Shown piece after piece: positions 8,288-16,448 of a DNA stretch of 64,000 nucleotides (the stretch's first letter is position 1; each line of letters starts with the position of its first letter). Made by a program: the position numbers and the translations under genes. Below the pieces are notes generated by a model. That model worked only from the letters and a program-made list of their open reading frames with translations. It did not search any database and was not told the origin of the DNA. This DNA is from CAZLRH01 sp964562015 (GTDB taxonomy: Bacteria; Verrucomicrobiota; Verrucomicrobiia; Opitutales; JABDGR01). Where the stretch lies: positions 248,001 through 312,000 of the forward strand of contig CAZLRH010000001.1 of the NCBI GenBank assembly GCA_964562015.1, read 5' to 3'.

Positions 8288-8683
8288 ATGAGCACTTCGA
8301 TTCGAACGTTTCGAGATTTGCTGGTCTGGCAGAAGGCGATGTCCTTGGTAACAGAGATTTATGGCGTCAGCCGTGCCTTCCCCAAAGAGGAAGTGTACGG
8401 CCTGACGGCCCAAATCCGACGGGCGGCGATTTCAATACCTTCAAATCTTGCCGAAGGTTATGCACGGCGTTCCCGCGTGGAGTACGGCCGATTTGTGCAA
8501 ATCGCCTGCGGCTCATTGTATGAGTTGCAGACCCAATTGGAAATCGCTACAAATCTTGGTTACCTAACGCGGCTCGGCTTCGAAGCCTTGTTCGAGAAAT
8601 CCCGCGAGATTGAACGAATGCTGTCTAGCCTTCATCAAAAGCTCGCCCAGCCCAAACAAGGAACCTCTCCTCGCTCCAACTAG
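8288..8683 (+). CDS. Four-helix-bundle protein (23S rRNA intervening-sequence protein family)
   Basis: A 131-residue protein of the S23/IVP family (TIGR02436-like). Seen: FRDLLVWQKAM at the start, the strongly conserved YGLTAQIRRAAISIPSNLAEG centre, the R...EYGRFVQIACGSLYELQTQLEIA helix, and a final helix ending in MLSSLHQKLA. Members occur inside 23S rRNA intervening sequences or as free-standing multicopy genes, and the fold is shared with Avd, the accessory protein of diversity-generating retroelements. The molecular role of stand-alone copies is unknown. I start at the ATG at 8288; the frame upstream to 8195 reads the repeat. It is enclosed by inverted repeats at 8207-8242 and 8725-8760. 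Confidence 0.9.
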   Translation: MSTSIRTFRDLLVWQKAMSLVTEIYGVSRAFPKEEVYGLTAQIRRAAISIPSNLAEGYARRSRVEYGRFVQIACGSLYELQTQLEIATNLGYLTRLGFEALFEKSREIERMLSSLHQKLAQPKQGTSPRSN

Positions 8684-8724
8684 ATACCCTCTGCCTCTTT
8701 TCTCCATTCCCTTCCGCCCTCAGT

Positions 8725-8760
8725 CCTTAGTCCCTTTGTTCCTCTGCTCCTTAGTCCCTT
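8725..8760. repeat. Right arm of inverted repeat flanking four-helix-bundle gene
   Basis: Pyrimidine-rich tract (iterated CTTAGTCCCTTTG-like words) complementary to 8207-8242 at about 30 of 36 positions. It ends 6 bp before the ATG of the TPR gene, so it forms that gene's 5' leader. More pyrimidine-rich sequence lies to its left (8697-8724). Confidence 0.7.
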
Positions 8761-8766
8761 TCCCTC

Positions 8767-9144
8767 ATGTCCCTTTTCCAACCCGCCCGCCGCCGTGATC
8801 CGCAGACGCTCGTCGAGGAAGCCACGCTGGATTTCACCATGGGTGACATTCCGGCGGCGCTGGTCAAGCTGCGCGAGGCATTGACCGATGACCCGAAGTA
8901 TTTCCCGGCACTCCACGCGCTCGCGGAGATTCATTTCGCCCAGCGCGAACTTGACCAGGCCCTCGTGGCCGCCACCGCGGCCCATGTGCTGCGGCCCGAC
9001 GATGTTCACATCAACACTTCCCTCTCGCGCATTTACATGGAGAAGGGGGACAAGCCCCAGGCCGAGCACTTCGGCGCCCAGGCCCGGATGTTGAGTTGGA
9101 AAGATGAGTTGAAGTCGCCGCCGCCTGAGCCAACCAAGTTGTGA
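8767..9144 (+). CDS. Small tetratricopeptide-repeat protein
   Basis: A 125-residue soluble protein with about two and a half TPR units between residues 17 and 110. Helix pairs are visible in AALVKLREALTDDPKYFPALHALAEIH, ELDQALVAATAAHVLRPDDVHINTSLSRIY and KGDKPQAEHFGAQA. No signal peptide is present. Such short TPR proteins mediate protein contacts; no partner can be named. The ATG at 8767 follows the pyrimidine-rich repeat arm and no Shine-Dalgarno sequence is visible. The gene may once have had a different leader before the repeat element arrived. Confidence 0.8.
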   Translation: MSLFQPARRRDPQTLVEEATLDFTMGDIPAALVKLREALTDDPKYFPALHALAEIHFAQRELDQALVAATAAHVLRPDDVHINTSLSRIYMEKGDKPQAEHFGAQARMLSWKDELKSPPPEPTKL

Positions 9145-9156
9145 GTCAGACGTCAC

Positions 9157-9264
9157 GGACGCGGACGAAGCGGGATTGCCATCTTTGGCCCGCGGAGGAT
9201 AGAAGGAGGTGCCGGTTACCCCACCCCTTATTGCTTCGCAGGTTTGACTCCACCGTCCGCGTCC
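9157..9264. repeat. Short inverted repeat upstream of GH35 gene
   Basis: A perfect 10-bp inverted repeat, GGACGCGGAC at 9157-9166 and GTCCGCGTCC at 9255-9264, with about 88 bp between the arms. It fills most of the gap between the TPR gene and the GH35 gene. It could be a small structured repeat or a terminator/leader; I see no gene inside it. Confidence 0.45.
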
Positions 9265-9274
9265 CCGTTTGCCC

Positions 9275-11224
9275 ATGACGTTCTTCTCTCGTCTGCCTGT
9301 TTTTAAATTTGTCTCCCTCGGCTGCCTCGTAGGCGGCCTCGCGGTCAGCGCCGCGGCCCAACCCGCCGCCACCCCGGCCGCCAGCGCGGACGTCACCGCC
9401 GCGGCTGCTTTGCCGCTCACCACCATCCATCCCGATGGCAAGGCGCACAAATTCGAAGCCCGCGACCACCAGTTCTTCATCGATGGCCAGCCGACATTGA
9501 TCCTCGCCGGGGAGATGCATTTCGGGCGCGCGCAGCCGGAGGATTGGGACACCCGCATCAAGCAGGCGAAAGCCATGGGCCTGAACGCCATTAGTTTTTA
9601 TCTTTTTTGGAACCAGGTGGAGGCGAAGGAGGGGCAATTCAATTTCACGGGCATGAATGACGTGCGCCACGTGCTCAAACTCTGCCAGGACAACGGCATG
9701 TGGGCCATTTTGCGGCCGGGGCCGTATTGCTGCGCCGAGGTGGACTACGGCGGCATTCCCGCGTGGACGCTGAAATATCCCGACGTAAAAATCCGCACCA
9801 ACGACCCGACCTATGTCGAGTGGAGCAAGAAATACATCGAGCAGGTGTACAAACAAGTGGGCGACCTTCAGGTGAGCAAGGGCGGTCCGCTGGTGATGGT
9901 GCAGATTGAAAATGAGTACGGCAATGGCCGCCCGGCGAACAATGACTACATGGTTTCGCTGCAAAAGATTTTCCAGGACGTGGGCTTCGAGTGCCCGATG
10001 TTCATTTGCGATCCGGGCGTGGAACCGGCGTCACGGCAAATGCCCGGCGTGATGGCCGAGCAAAACGGCCTGCGCGGCCCGGCCAGCCGCCCGCTGCTCG
10101 CGGCCCTGGGTGATTTCCCGGTTTACGTGCCCGAAGTTTACACGGCGTGGTTTCTCGGCTGGGGCGCCACGCCCGCCAACGAATACCGCAGCCGCAGCCC
10201 GCTCGCCGCCAGCGTGGGCTGGCTCAACATCCTTTTGGACAACCACTATTCGTTCTGCCTCTACATGTTTTTTGGCGGCACCAATTACGGCTTTTACAAC
10301 GGCGCCATCGAGAACCTGCCCATTCAAACCAGCTACGATTATGGCGCGCCGATCGATGAGGCGGGCCGCATGACCGACAAATACCGCGCCTTTCGCGACA
10401 TCCTCAGCACGCGGTTCAATCTCAAATTGCCCGAACCGCCGGCAGACCCGCTCGTCATCGAATTACCGCCCATCAAGTTCACGCAAAAAGAGCCGCTGCT
10501 CGCCACGCTGCCGGACAAACCCACCCGCGCCGCCGCCCAACCGGTGGCCATGGAAGACCTCGACCAGGATTACGGCTTCGTGCTGTACCGGAAGAAATTC
10601 CCCGACGGCCTCAAGGGTTCGCTGGTGGTGAATTCGTCGGACTACACCGAAGTCATCGTCAACGGGAAGCGCCTCAGCGACGCCTATCGCGGCCTGGGGC
10701 CGGACAGCAACACGGTCGCCGTGGATGAAGCCGGGCCGGTGACGTTGGATTTGCTGGTGTACAATCTCGGGCGCATCAGCGTCATCACCAATGACCGCAG
10801 CCAGAATCGCGCGCGCAAGGGCCTCGCCGGCGCCACGCTCGACGGCCAGGAGCTGACGGATTGGGAAATGTATTCGCTGCCCTATGCCACCGGCCCGGAA
10901 AATTTCAAACCCTCCGCTGCCCCGCAAATGGGCCCGACTTTTTATCACGCGACTTTTAACGTAAACCAAGTCGGCAGCACGTTTTTGGACCTGAGCAACT
11001 GGGGCTTCGGCGCGGTGTGGGTCAACGGCCACAACCTCGGGCGCTTCCTAGATCGTGGCGGCCAGCGCGGGCTCTTTCTGCCGAGCCAATGGCTCAAGCC
11101 GGGCCAGAACGAGATTACGGTGCTCGAATTGCACGACGCCCCGGTGACGCCGGAAATCACGGGGGTCAAGAACCTGGTGACGTCCACCATCAATCCCTGG
11201 CCCGTGAATTTAACGCGGCCGTAA
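9275..11224 (+). CDS. Exported beta-galactosidase, glycoside hydrolase family 35
   Basis: Retaining exo-beta-galactosidase expected to remove terminal galactose, for example from galactan side chains of pectin. There are 649 residues from the ATG at 9275 (a TTG 6 nt upstream is less likely). A signal peptide ends near SAAAQ, then an Ala/Thr-rich linker. The GH35 barrel begins at about residue 63 (LILAGEMHFGR) and continues through MGLNAISFYLFWNQVE and RPGPYCCAEVDYGGIPAW. QIENEYG carries the putative acid/base E214, and PEVYTAWF the putative nucleophile E287. C-terminal beta-sandwich domains show DYTEVIVNGKRL and GFGAVWVNGHNLGRF. The nucleophile context is somewhat divergent from the common TEFW form. 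The gene stands apart from the main island by about 11 kb. Confidence 0.93.
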   Translation: MTFFSRLPVFKFVSLGCLVGGLAVSAAAQPAATPAASADVTAAAALPLTTIHPDGKAHKFEARDHQFFIDGQPTLILAGEMHFGRAQPEDWDTRIKQAKAMGLNAISFYLFWNQVEAKEGQFNFTGMNDVRHVLKLCQDNGMWAILRPGPYCCAEVDYGGIPAWTLKYPDVKIRTNDPTYVEWSKKYIEQVYKQVGDLQVSKGGPLVMVQIENEYGNGRPANNDYMVSLQKIFQDVGFECPMFICDPGVEPASRQMPGVMAEQNGLRGPASRPLLAALGDFPVYVPEVYTAWFLGWGATPANEYRSRSPLAASVGWLNILLDNHYSFCLYMFFGGTNYGFYNGAIENLPIQTSYDYGAPIDEAGRMTDKYRAFRDILSTRFNLKLPEPPADPLVIELPPIKFTQKEPLLATLPDKPTRAAAQPVAMEDLDQDYGFVLYRKKFPDGLKGSLVVNSSDYTEVIVNGKRLSDAYRGLGPDSNTVAVDEAGPVTLDLLVYNLGRISVITNDRSQNRARKGLAGATLDGQELTDWEMYSLPYATGPENFKPSAAPQMGPTFYHATFNVNQVGSTFLDLSNWGFGAVWVNGHNLGRFLDRGGQRGLFLPSQWLKPGQNEITVLELHDAPVTPEITGVKNLVTSTINPWPVNLTRP

Positions 11225-11327
11225 GTTTTGGCGCCTCGCGCGTTACAAATGGTAAACCCTAGGTCGCTGAAACTGCAAAAAACGTAAAATGTGTTTTTGC
11301 GCCTTGGACCTCGCAGCGTGTCAGCCC

Positions 11328-11699
11328 CTACCAGCCCAAGGCGGATTGCATCGTTGTCGGAGAAACCAAAATCGGCAGGGCCATCACGGCCAGATTCAAG
11401 AGCAGCAGCAATCCGCACCAGCCGCGGCCGGCTTTTTCCCGACGCAGCGCCACTGCGGCGACCGCCGTGCTGAAAAGGAACAGCAGGTAGGCGAAAAGCA
11501 GGGTAATCCAACTGAAATCGGGATGCCCGTGCGGCTGCCAGTACTCAATGAAGGGAAACAGGCCGCAGCAGAAAATCAGCAGGGAAAACAGCGGCCGCCG
11601 CTGGTGCCGCCGGGCGAGTACCAACACGACTGCGAACCCGACCAGTATGATCGGAAAGATCACTTTCGCGGCAAAGGCGTAAGCTTGCTCGTTTTTCAT
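11328..11699 (-). CDS. Small hypothetical membrane protein
   Basis: A 123-residue protein with about four predicted membrane helices (KVIFPIILVGFAVVLVLA, LFSLLIFCCGLFPFI, ITLLFAYLLFLFSTAVAAVAL and GLLLLLNLAVMALPILV). No family is recognised. The ATG at 11699 is clear. It is convergent with the GH35 gene across about 100 bp. An A-rich/T-rich stretch near 11275-11300 could form an imperfect hairpin there, but I do not call it a terminator. Confidence 0.6.
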   Translation of the reverse strand: MKNEQAYAFAAKVIFPIILVGFAVVLVLARRHQRRPLFSLLIFCCGLFPFIEYWQPHGHPDFSWITLLFAYLLFLFSTAVAAVALRREKAGRGWCGLLLLLNLAVMALPILVSPTTMQSALGW

Positions 11700-11759
11700 C
11701 GGCGCTGTTTAAATTTTAAGCCAAAGGCCGGTTGCAGGATCATTTTTCCGATACTTTCA

Positions 11760-12287
11760 TTAACCGCCATGACTCGAGTAGTACATCCACCCGTCCGCCC
11801 AGCCGATGGCCGTAATCGAGAGATACTGATTGCTGCGCTCATAATTGAAATAGCGAGGTTTCGGCGGCGGATTCCACCACTCAAAAGTTCGGGATTCGCA
11901 CCAAAGCCCATTAAGCTGCTCGCCTTTGTAACTGGCAGACAAGGGAATTTTCGTAACGCCCAATTGCGCTAGGGACGAATAATCCGCATAGTTCGCCGCT
12001 TCAATCGGTATCGTCACCCCCAACCGGTTGGCGTAATCTTTGACCTCGCTCTCCGGCATTTGCACTTTCAGCAATTCGATATAATCGCCGGTCATGCCGG
12101 AATGCTTGTAACTGTGTCGATCGGTGGCTGAGTTGGGAAGATTCCATTCTGCGGACGAAGGAATTATCGAATCAATTACATCCGTTTCGAGGGCAAGAAA
12201 AAGGAACAAGGGAATAGCCAAGGCCAACAAGCACCCGATTGCCCTTTTTTTTGAGCTACGCAGCGGACTCTTTTGGCCCTCGTCCAT
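11760..12287 (-). CDS. Hypothetical membrane-anchored protein
   Basis: A 175-residue protein with a basic N-terminus (SSKKRA) followed by one membrane helix (IGCLLALAIPLFLFLAL). The rest is a soluble domain of about 140 residues, presumably periplasmic. Visible patches are SGMTGDYIELLKVQMPESEV and a Trp/Tyr-rich end (FEWWNPPPKPRYF, GWADGWMYYSS). I know no family. Its ATG lies 1 bp after the stop codon of the preceding gene, so the two are probably co-expressed. Base composition is lower in GC than in the neighbours. Confidence 0.6.
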   Translation of the reverse strand: MDEGQKSPLRSSKKRAIGCLLALAIPLFLFLALETDVIDSIIPSSAEWNLPNSATDRHSYKHSGMTGDYIELLKVQMPESEVKDYANRLGVTIPIEAANYADYSSLAQLGVTKIPLSASYKGEQLNGLWCESRTFEWWNPPPKPRYFNYERSNQYLSITAIGWADGWMYYSSHGG

Positions 12288-12288
12288 C

Positions 12289-12804
12289 TTAATACCCCAT
12301 CTTGGCCAGTTCGTCCTGCAACACGTACTGGAAGTCCTGCACGTCGGCCGGCTTGGGCTGGTAGCCCTTCACTTTCGGGATGAGGCCGAGGCGGCCGGAC
12401 TGGTCGAGATACCATTCCGCAGTCTGCGCGTCGCTGAAAGTCACGCTGCCGCTGACGACGGCGCCGGGACGCACGATTTTGTCCACCACGACGCGGACTT
12501 TGCTGGCCGGGCCGGGCTGATCCGCACCGGGAAAGGGAATGGGCTCGCCGGGTTTGCCGGGCAGCGGGCCGGAACCGGAGGTGGTGGCGGGGCCCTGGGT
12601 CAAATCGCTCGCGGCGGCGGTGGCCTTCTTGGGCGGTTCCTTGAGCGCCAGGTTGAGGTCGTCGAGCAGGAAGCGCGTGTCCATGTACGTCAGGGACACG
12701 GAGAATTGCTCGCCCAGGCGCTTCTGGATGTCGCCCAAGGTGGCACCCTCGCTGATCCAGCGGAGCAACTCGGCTTTCTGTTCTTCAGTCAGGGTAACGG
12801 CCAT
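12289..12804 (-). CDS. Hypothetical protein with N-terminal helical domain and Pro/Gly linker
   Basis: A 171-residue cytoplasmic-looking protein. The N-terminal 50 residues form a helical unit (LTEEQKAELLRWISEGATLGDIQKRLGEQF) reminiscent of small DNA-binding or regulatory helices. A Pro/Gly-rich linker (residues 55-85) follows. The C-terminal domain carries VRVVVDKIVRPGAVVSGSVTFSDAQ and ends in VLQDELAKMGY. I have seen this layout as a conserved hypothetical in Verrucomicrobiota but cannot give a function. Start taken at the ATG at 12804; a TTG 6 nt upstream is possible. It is followed after 1 bp by the membrane-anchored hypothetical. Confidence 0.65.
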   Translation of the reverse strand: MAVTLTEEQKAELLRWISEGATLGDIQKRLGEQFSVSLTYMDTRFLLDDLNLALKEPPKKATAAASDLTQGPATTSGSGPLPGKPGEPIPFPGADQPGPASKVRVVVDKIVRPGAVVSGSVTFSDAQTAEWYLDQSGRLGLIPKVKGYQPKPADVQDFQYVLQDELAKMGY

Positions 12805-13073
12805 GGGCAAGGATTACGGATACGGCGCAAAACGTCAAGGGGCAGGTTTACGCGGGACAATGCTCACTACAATTGGAGGGGCTATTTTTGAGCGTTCGGG
12901 GTGCCCGGATTTTCGTTGTGCTAACCGCCGCAATGGTTAAATTCATAAAACGTCCTTTTCCAAACCTGGGCATAATGAAATGAGCCCAAGTGCGTTTTCT
13001 CGATGGAGGTAAAGTACGTTGAACCTGAATCGACCGGGCCCTTTCGGCCGGTCCTTCCGCCCCAAGGTTGACG

Positions 13074-15035
13074 ATGCAAACCGCCCCCTCTTCCGTGCGT
13101 GGTCCAGGGACTCGTTTCGCGATGCAGTTCGTTATGGTGGCCCTCGCCTTCGGCGCGGGGTGGTCTCTCGCGCCGCGAACAACAGATAGTGCTGTTGTCC
13201 CGGCCCCAAACAGTGCCTCCTCCGGCAAATCCACGTCCGGTAAAAACGCCCCGCCCTCACCCGCCGAATTAGCCAAGGCCAAAGCCGGCCTCGCCCAAGT
13301 CCTGCGCAATTCCACCGAGATATCCCGCCAGCACACGATTTTCACCTTCGCGGCCAAACTTGACGACGGGATGGTCAAGGCGCTCCTCGCCGACCTGGCC
13401 ACCCAGCCTTTTGACATGAGAAATCCCTATGCTCTGGATGCCTTGTTTGGACGCTTCACGGACGCGGACCCCGTAGCGGCCTATGCTTGGTTGCAGGGCG
13501 TGCAAGACCCAAAAATAAAAAAGCACCTTTTCTACCAGGCTTTCGACGCCCTCTCACTCCATGACCCCGCCGCTGCGCTCGCCGCAGTGGCCGAGTTGCC
13601 GAACGGGAGCCGGCGCTTTTACGCCACGAGCGTCACCCTTGCCAACATGGCCCGCCAGGATCCGCAGGGGGCGTTAGCGACTTTGAAAGCCATGCCGGAT
13701 GGGGCGTTTGGCGGGTCGCCGTTTGGCGACGAATCCATTTACAACGAACTCTTTATCACTTGGTCCAAGAATGACCCCGCCGCAGCGGCTACGGAAGCGC
13801 TCAACCTGCCCGCGGGAAATATCCGCAATGACGCCCTTAAGGGCGTGGCGGAAGGATGGGCCCTTCAGGATCCGCAAGGCGCCCTGGCGTGGGCCGCTTC
13901 TCTTCCCGCCGGCGCAACGCAAGACGCCGCGGTCGCCGAAGCCATAGAGACCTCCATTTATCAGGATCCCAAGCTAGCCGGGGACTACGCCATTAAGATA
14001 CCCAATGCCGACAAACGCACGCGCGAGGTCTCCATGGTCGCTAACGAATGGAGCAGTTCGGACCCGCTCGGGTTGGCCGCTTGGGCCAGTAAAAACCTCA
14101 ATGGCGATGATTTCGTCATGGCGGGCCGATATGCGATGGGTGAACTAAGCGTTACTGATCCACTTTCTGCCGTAAATTACCTCGCGCAAGAATCCAATGC
14201 CGCCCTGGACGATAGCACCATCCCTTTAATTATGCGAAATTGGGTGAATCAAGATCCGCAATCGGCCCTAAAGTGGGTTGAAACGCTGCCCACAGACAGC
14301 GCCAACCGCATTTTGGCGCTCAAAAGCGCATTAGATTCGTGGTCCACTACTGACCCGACCTCTGCAGCGGCTTACCTCCAAAATCTGACTTCAGACCCCG
14401 CGTTTAGCACTCTCGCCACCAAATTAGCCAACACTTGGGCCAATAACGATCCCACAGCGGCGCTCGCCTGGGCCAAAGGCTTGCCCGAAGGCACCGCCCA
14501 AACCGCTGCCATTGCCTCAGCCCTTTCACAGTTCGTCAAAGTTGATCCGCAAGCCGCCTTCAATGAGGCCCAGCAATTGCCTGACGCCAGCCGCGACAAT
14601 GCGCTGAGCAAAGTCATTTCTGGTTGGGCCGACCAGCAACCGGCCCAGGCCGCCGCCGTGCTCGCCAGTTTGCCGCCCGGCGAAAATCTCAATTCCGCGA
14701 CGGCCGATGTCGCCAGCTCTTGGCTGCACCAAGACCCCGCTGCTGCCTCCCAATGGATTGACTCGCTGCCGGTGTCGCCCGCCCGGGATGGCGCCGTCAT
14801 TCAGTTGGTGAATTTGGTGGGCAAAGACGACCCCGCCTCAGCGTTAAAATGGGCCGCCACGATCAGCAATCAAGGCAGCCGAAATACGAATCTCACCCGC
14901 GTCGCGCGGCAATGGGCGACGAAAGACCCCGCAGCCGCCGCGACCGCCGTCCAGGATTACCAAAATTTGACCGGACTTACGGCCGCCCAACGCCAAGCGC
15001 TACAGCAGATTGCGACGAAAACGTACGCTCCTTAA
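13074..15035 (+). CDS. Membrane-anchored protein of ~16 Asp-Pro helical repeats
   Basis: A 653-residue protein with an N-terminal membrane helix (residues about 15-33) and a Ser/Lys-rich linker. About 16 repeats of 30-40 residues follow, each built around W..xDPxxALxWAxxLPxG. Repeat cores such as DPAAALA, DPQGALAWA, DPQSALKW, DPTAALAWA and DPASALKWA recur from about residue 120 to the C-terminus. The pattern fits an alpha-solenoid (Sel1/TPR-like) scaffold on the periplasmic face of the membrane. No catalytic motif is visible. The ATG at 13074 is preferred over the TTG at 13068. The gene converges on dnaA with only 3 bp between the stop codons, so any terminator must lie inside a gene. Confidence 0.75.
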   Translation: MQTAPSSVRGPGTRFAMQFVMVALAFGAGWSLAPRTTDSAVVPAPNSASSGKSTSGKNAPPSPAELAKAKAGLAQVLRNSTEISRQHTIFTFAAKLDDGMVKALLADLATQPFDMRNPYALDALFGRFTDADPVAAYAWLQGVQDPKIKKHLFYQAFDALSLHDPAAALAAVAELPNGSRRFYATSVTLANMARQDPQGALATLKAMPDGAFGGSPFGDESIYNELFITWSKNDPAAAATEALNLPAGNIRNDALKGVAEGWALQDPQGALAWAASLPAGATQDAAVAEAIETSIYQDPKLAGDYAIKIPNADKRTREVSMVANEWSSSDPLGLAAWASKNLNGDDFVMAGRYAMGELSVTDPLSAVNYLAQESNAALDDSTIPLIMRNWVNQDPQSALKWVETLPTDSANRILALKSALDSWSTTDPTSAAAYLQNLTSDPAFSTLATKLANTWANNDPTAALAWAKGLPEGTAQTAAIASALSQFVKVDPQAAFNEAQQLPDASRDNALSKVISGWADQQPAQAAAVLASLPPGENLNSATADVASSWLHQDPAAASQWIDSLPVSPARDGAVIQLVNLVGKDDPASALKWAATISNQGSRNTNLTRVARQWATKDPAAAATAVQDYQNLTGLTAAQRQALQQIATKTYAP

Positions 15036-15038
15036 TGC

Positions 15039-16448
15039 TTAGTGATGCTGCCCGAGCTGCTTGGCCAGGAGGTCCACGGTGCGCTTGGCCGAGGCGTCCT
15101 GCTCCATCATGTTTTCGACGGTCTTGCAGGCGTGGATGACGGTGCCGTGGTCGCGGCCGCCGAAAGCGTCGCCAATTTCCTGGAGGGAATGGCTGGTGTA
15201 CATGCGGCAGAGGTACATGGCGATCTGGCGCGGGAAGGCGATGTTGTGCGGACGGCGGCGGGAGAGCAGGTCGCCCTGGCGGAGGTCGTAGTACTTGGTG
15301 ACGACGGCCTGAATGCGCTCCATCGTGACTTGGTTCTGGGCCTCTTCGTGGAGGATGTCCTGCAACAGGCGCTCGATAGTGGGCACATCCACCGCCTGCT
15401 TCATGACCTTGACGACGCCGGCGACGCGGTTGAGGGCGCCTTCCATGCGCCGGACGTTGCGGGTGACGTGCTCGGCGAGGAACTGGATGACGTCGCGGGG
15501 CAGGTCGAGTTCGAGGGCGTGGGCCTTCTTGACGAGAATGGCGACGCGGGTTTCGAGATCGGGGGCCTGGATGTCGGCCACCATGCCCCACTGGAAACGG
15601 GAGATCAGGCGGTCTTCGAGCTTGGCGATTTCACCGGCCGGGCGGTCGCTGGAAAGGATGATCTGGCGCTGGGATTCGAAGAGTTCGTTAAATGTATGGA
15701 AGAATTCCTCCTGAATGCGCTCCTTGCCGGCGAGGAAATGCACGTCGTCGAGCAGGATGGCGTCCACGCTGCGGCAGCGCTGGCGGAAACGGGTGACGCT
15801 GTTTTCCTGAATGGCCTTGATGTACTCGTTGGTGAATTTTTCAGTGGAGAGGTAAACGACGCGGGCGTTGGGGTTGAGCTGGAGGATGCAGTGGGCGACG
15901 GCGTGCATCAGGTGCGTCTTGCCCAAGCCCGTATCTCCATAGAGAAAGAGGGGATTGTAGGCGCGGGCGGGGGCGTTGGCGACGGCGATGCAGGCGGCAT
16001 GGGCGAGCTGGTTGCCGGGGCCGACGACGAAATTTTCAAACGTGTTGCGCCAGCTCAGGGGCAATCCCTCATCCTGCGCCGTGAAACGCGAGCGGGGCGA
16101 GCGCGTGGAATCCGCGCCGTGGGGCAGGCGCGACGACGACGAATGGGCGGGCGGCGGCGGTGTCAGGCCGCGCGACACCTCGGCCAGCGTCTCCGGCACG
16201 ACGCGAAAGGAGAGGTCAACCGGATGGCCGGAGGCTAACTCGAGGCGGCGTTGCAACAAATCGCGGTAATTATCCTGAACCCAGATGAGCGCAAAATCGT
16301 TGGGCAAACCGAGCACGATGGACGAGGCGTCCTCGGCAAGACAGGTGATCGGTTCGAACCAAGCTTTGTAAACGTCGCTCGGAAAGAGGGTCTGGAAATC
16401 GCTTTGCAAGGCGGCCCACAGGCTGTGGGACGTGGTTTTTACGGACAT
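15039..16448 (-). CDS. dnaA: Chromosomal replication initiator DnaA
   Basis: The initiator ATPase that binds DnaA boxes and opens the origin; 469 residues, a normal length. Domain I is at residues 1-85 (LWAALQSDFQTLFPSDVYKAWF), followed by a short Pro/Ser-rich domain II. The AAA+ domain starts at about residue 135 (NTFENFVVGPGNQLAHAA), with Walker A GDTGLGKTH at 171-179, Walker B LLDDVHFLAGKE, and sensor ISRFQWG. The C-terminal domain IV carries the DnaA signature GGRDHGTVIHACKTV. The gene is not followed by dnaN, unlike in many bacteria. The 465 bp upstream hold repeated DnaA-box-like motifs, which fits autoregulation. Confidence 0.98.
   Translation of the reverse strand: MSVKTTSHSLWAALQSDFQTLFPSDVYKAWFEPITCLAEDASSIVLGLPNDFALIWVQDNYRDLLQRRLELASGHPVDLSFRVVPETLAEVSRGLTPPPPAHSSSSRLPHGADSTRSPRSRFTAQDEGLPLSWRNTFENFVVGPGNQLAHAACIAVANAPARAYNPLFLYGDTGLGKTHLMHAVAHCILQLNPNARVVYLSTEKFTNEYIKAIQENSVTRFRQRCRSVDAILLDDVHFLAGKERIQEEFFHTFNELFESQRQIILSSDRPAGEIAKLEDRLISRFQWGMVADIQAPDLETRVAILVKKAHALELDLPRDVIQFLAEHVTRNVRRMEGALNRVAGVVKVMKQAVDVPTIERLLQDILHEEAQNQVTMERIQAVVTKYYDLRQGDLLSRRRPHNIAFPRQIAMYLCRMYTSHSLQEIGDAFGGRDHGTVIHACKTVENMMEQDASAKRTVDLLAKQLGQHH

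Noticed and set aside
11275..11300. A-rich/T-rich imperfect hairpin between GH35 and the convergent membrane protein
   Set aside because: Pairing is only A/T with a mismatch and no GC stem, so it is too weak to call a terminator.
15042..16238. 398-codon plus-strand frame opposite dnaA
   Set aside because: Antisense of a fully conserved dnaA; the product is low-complexity Gly/Glu/Val-rich and has no recognisable domain.
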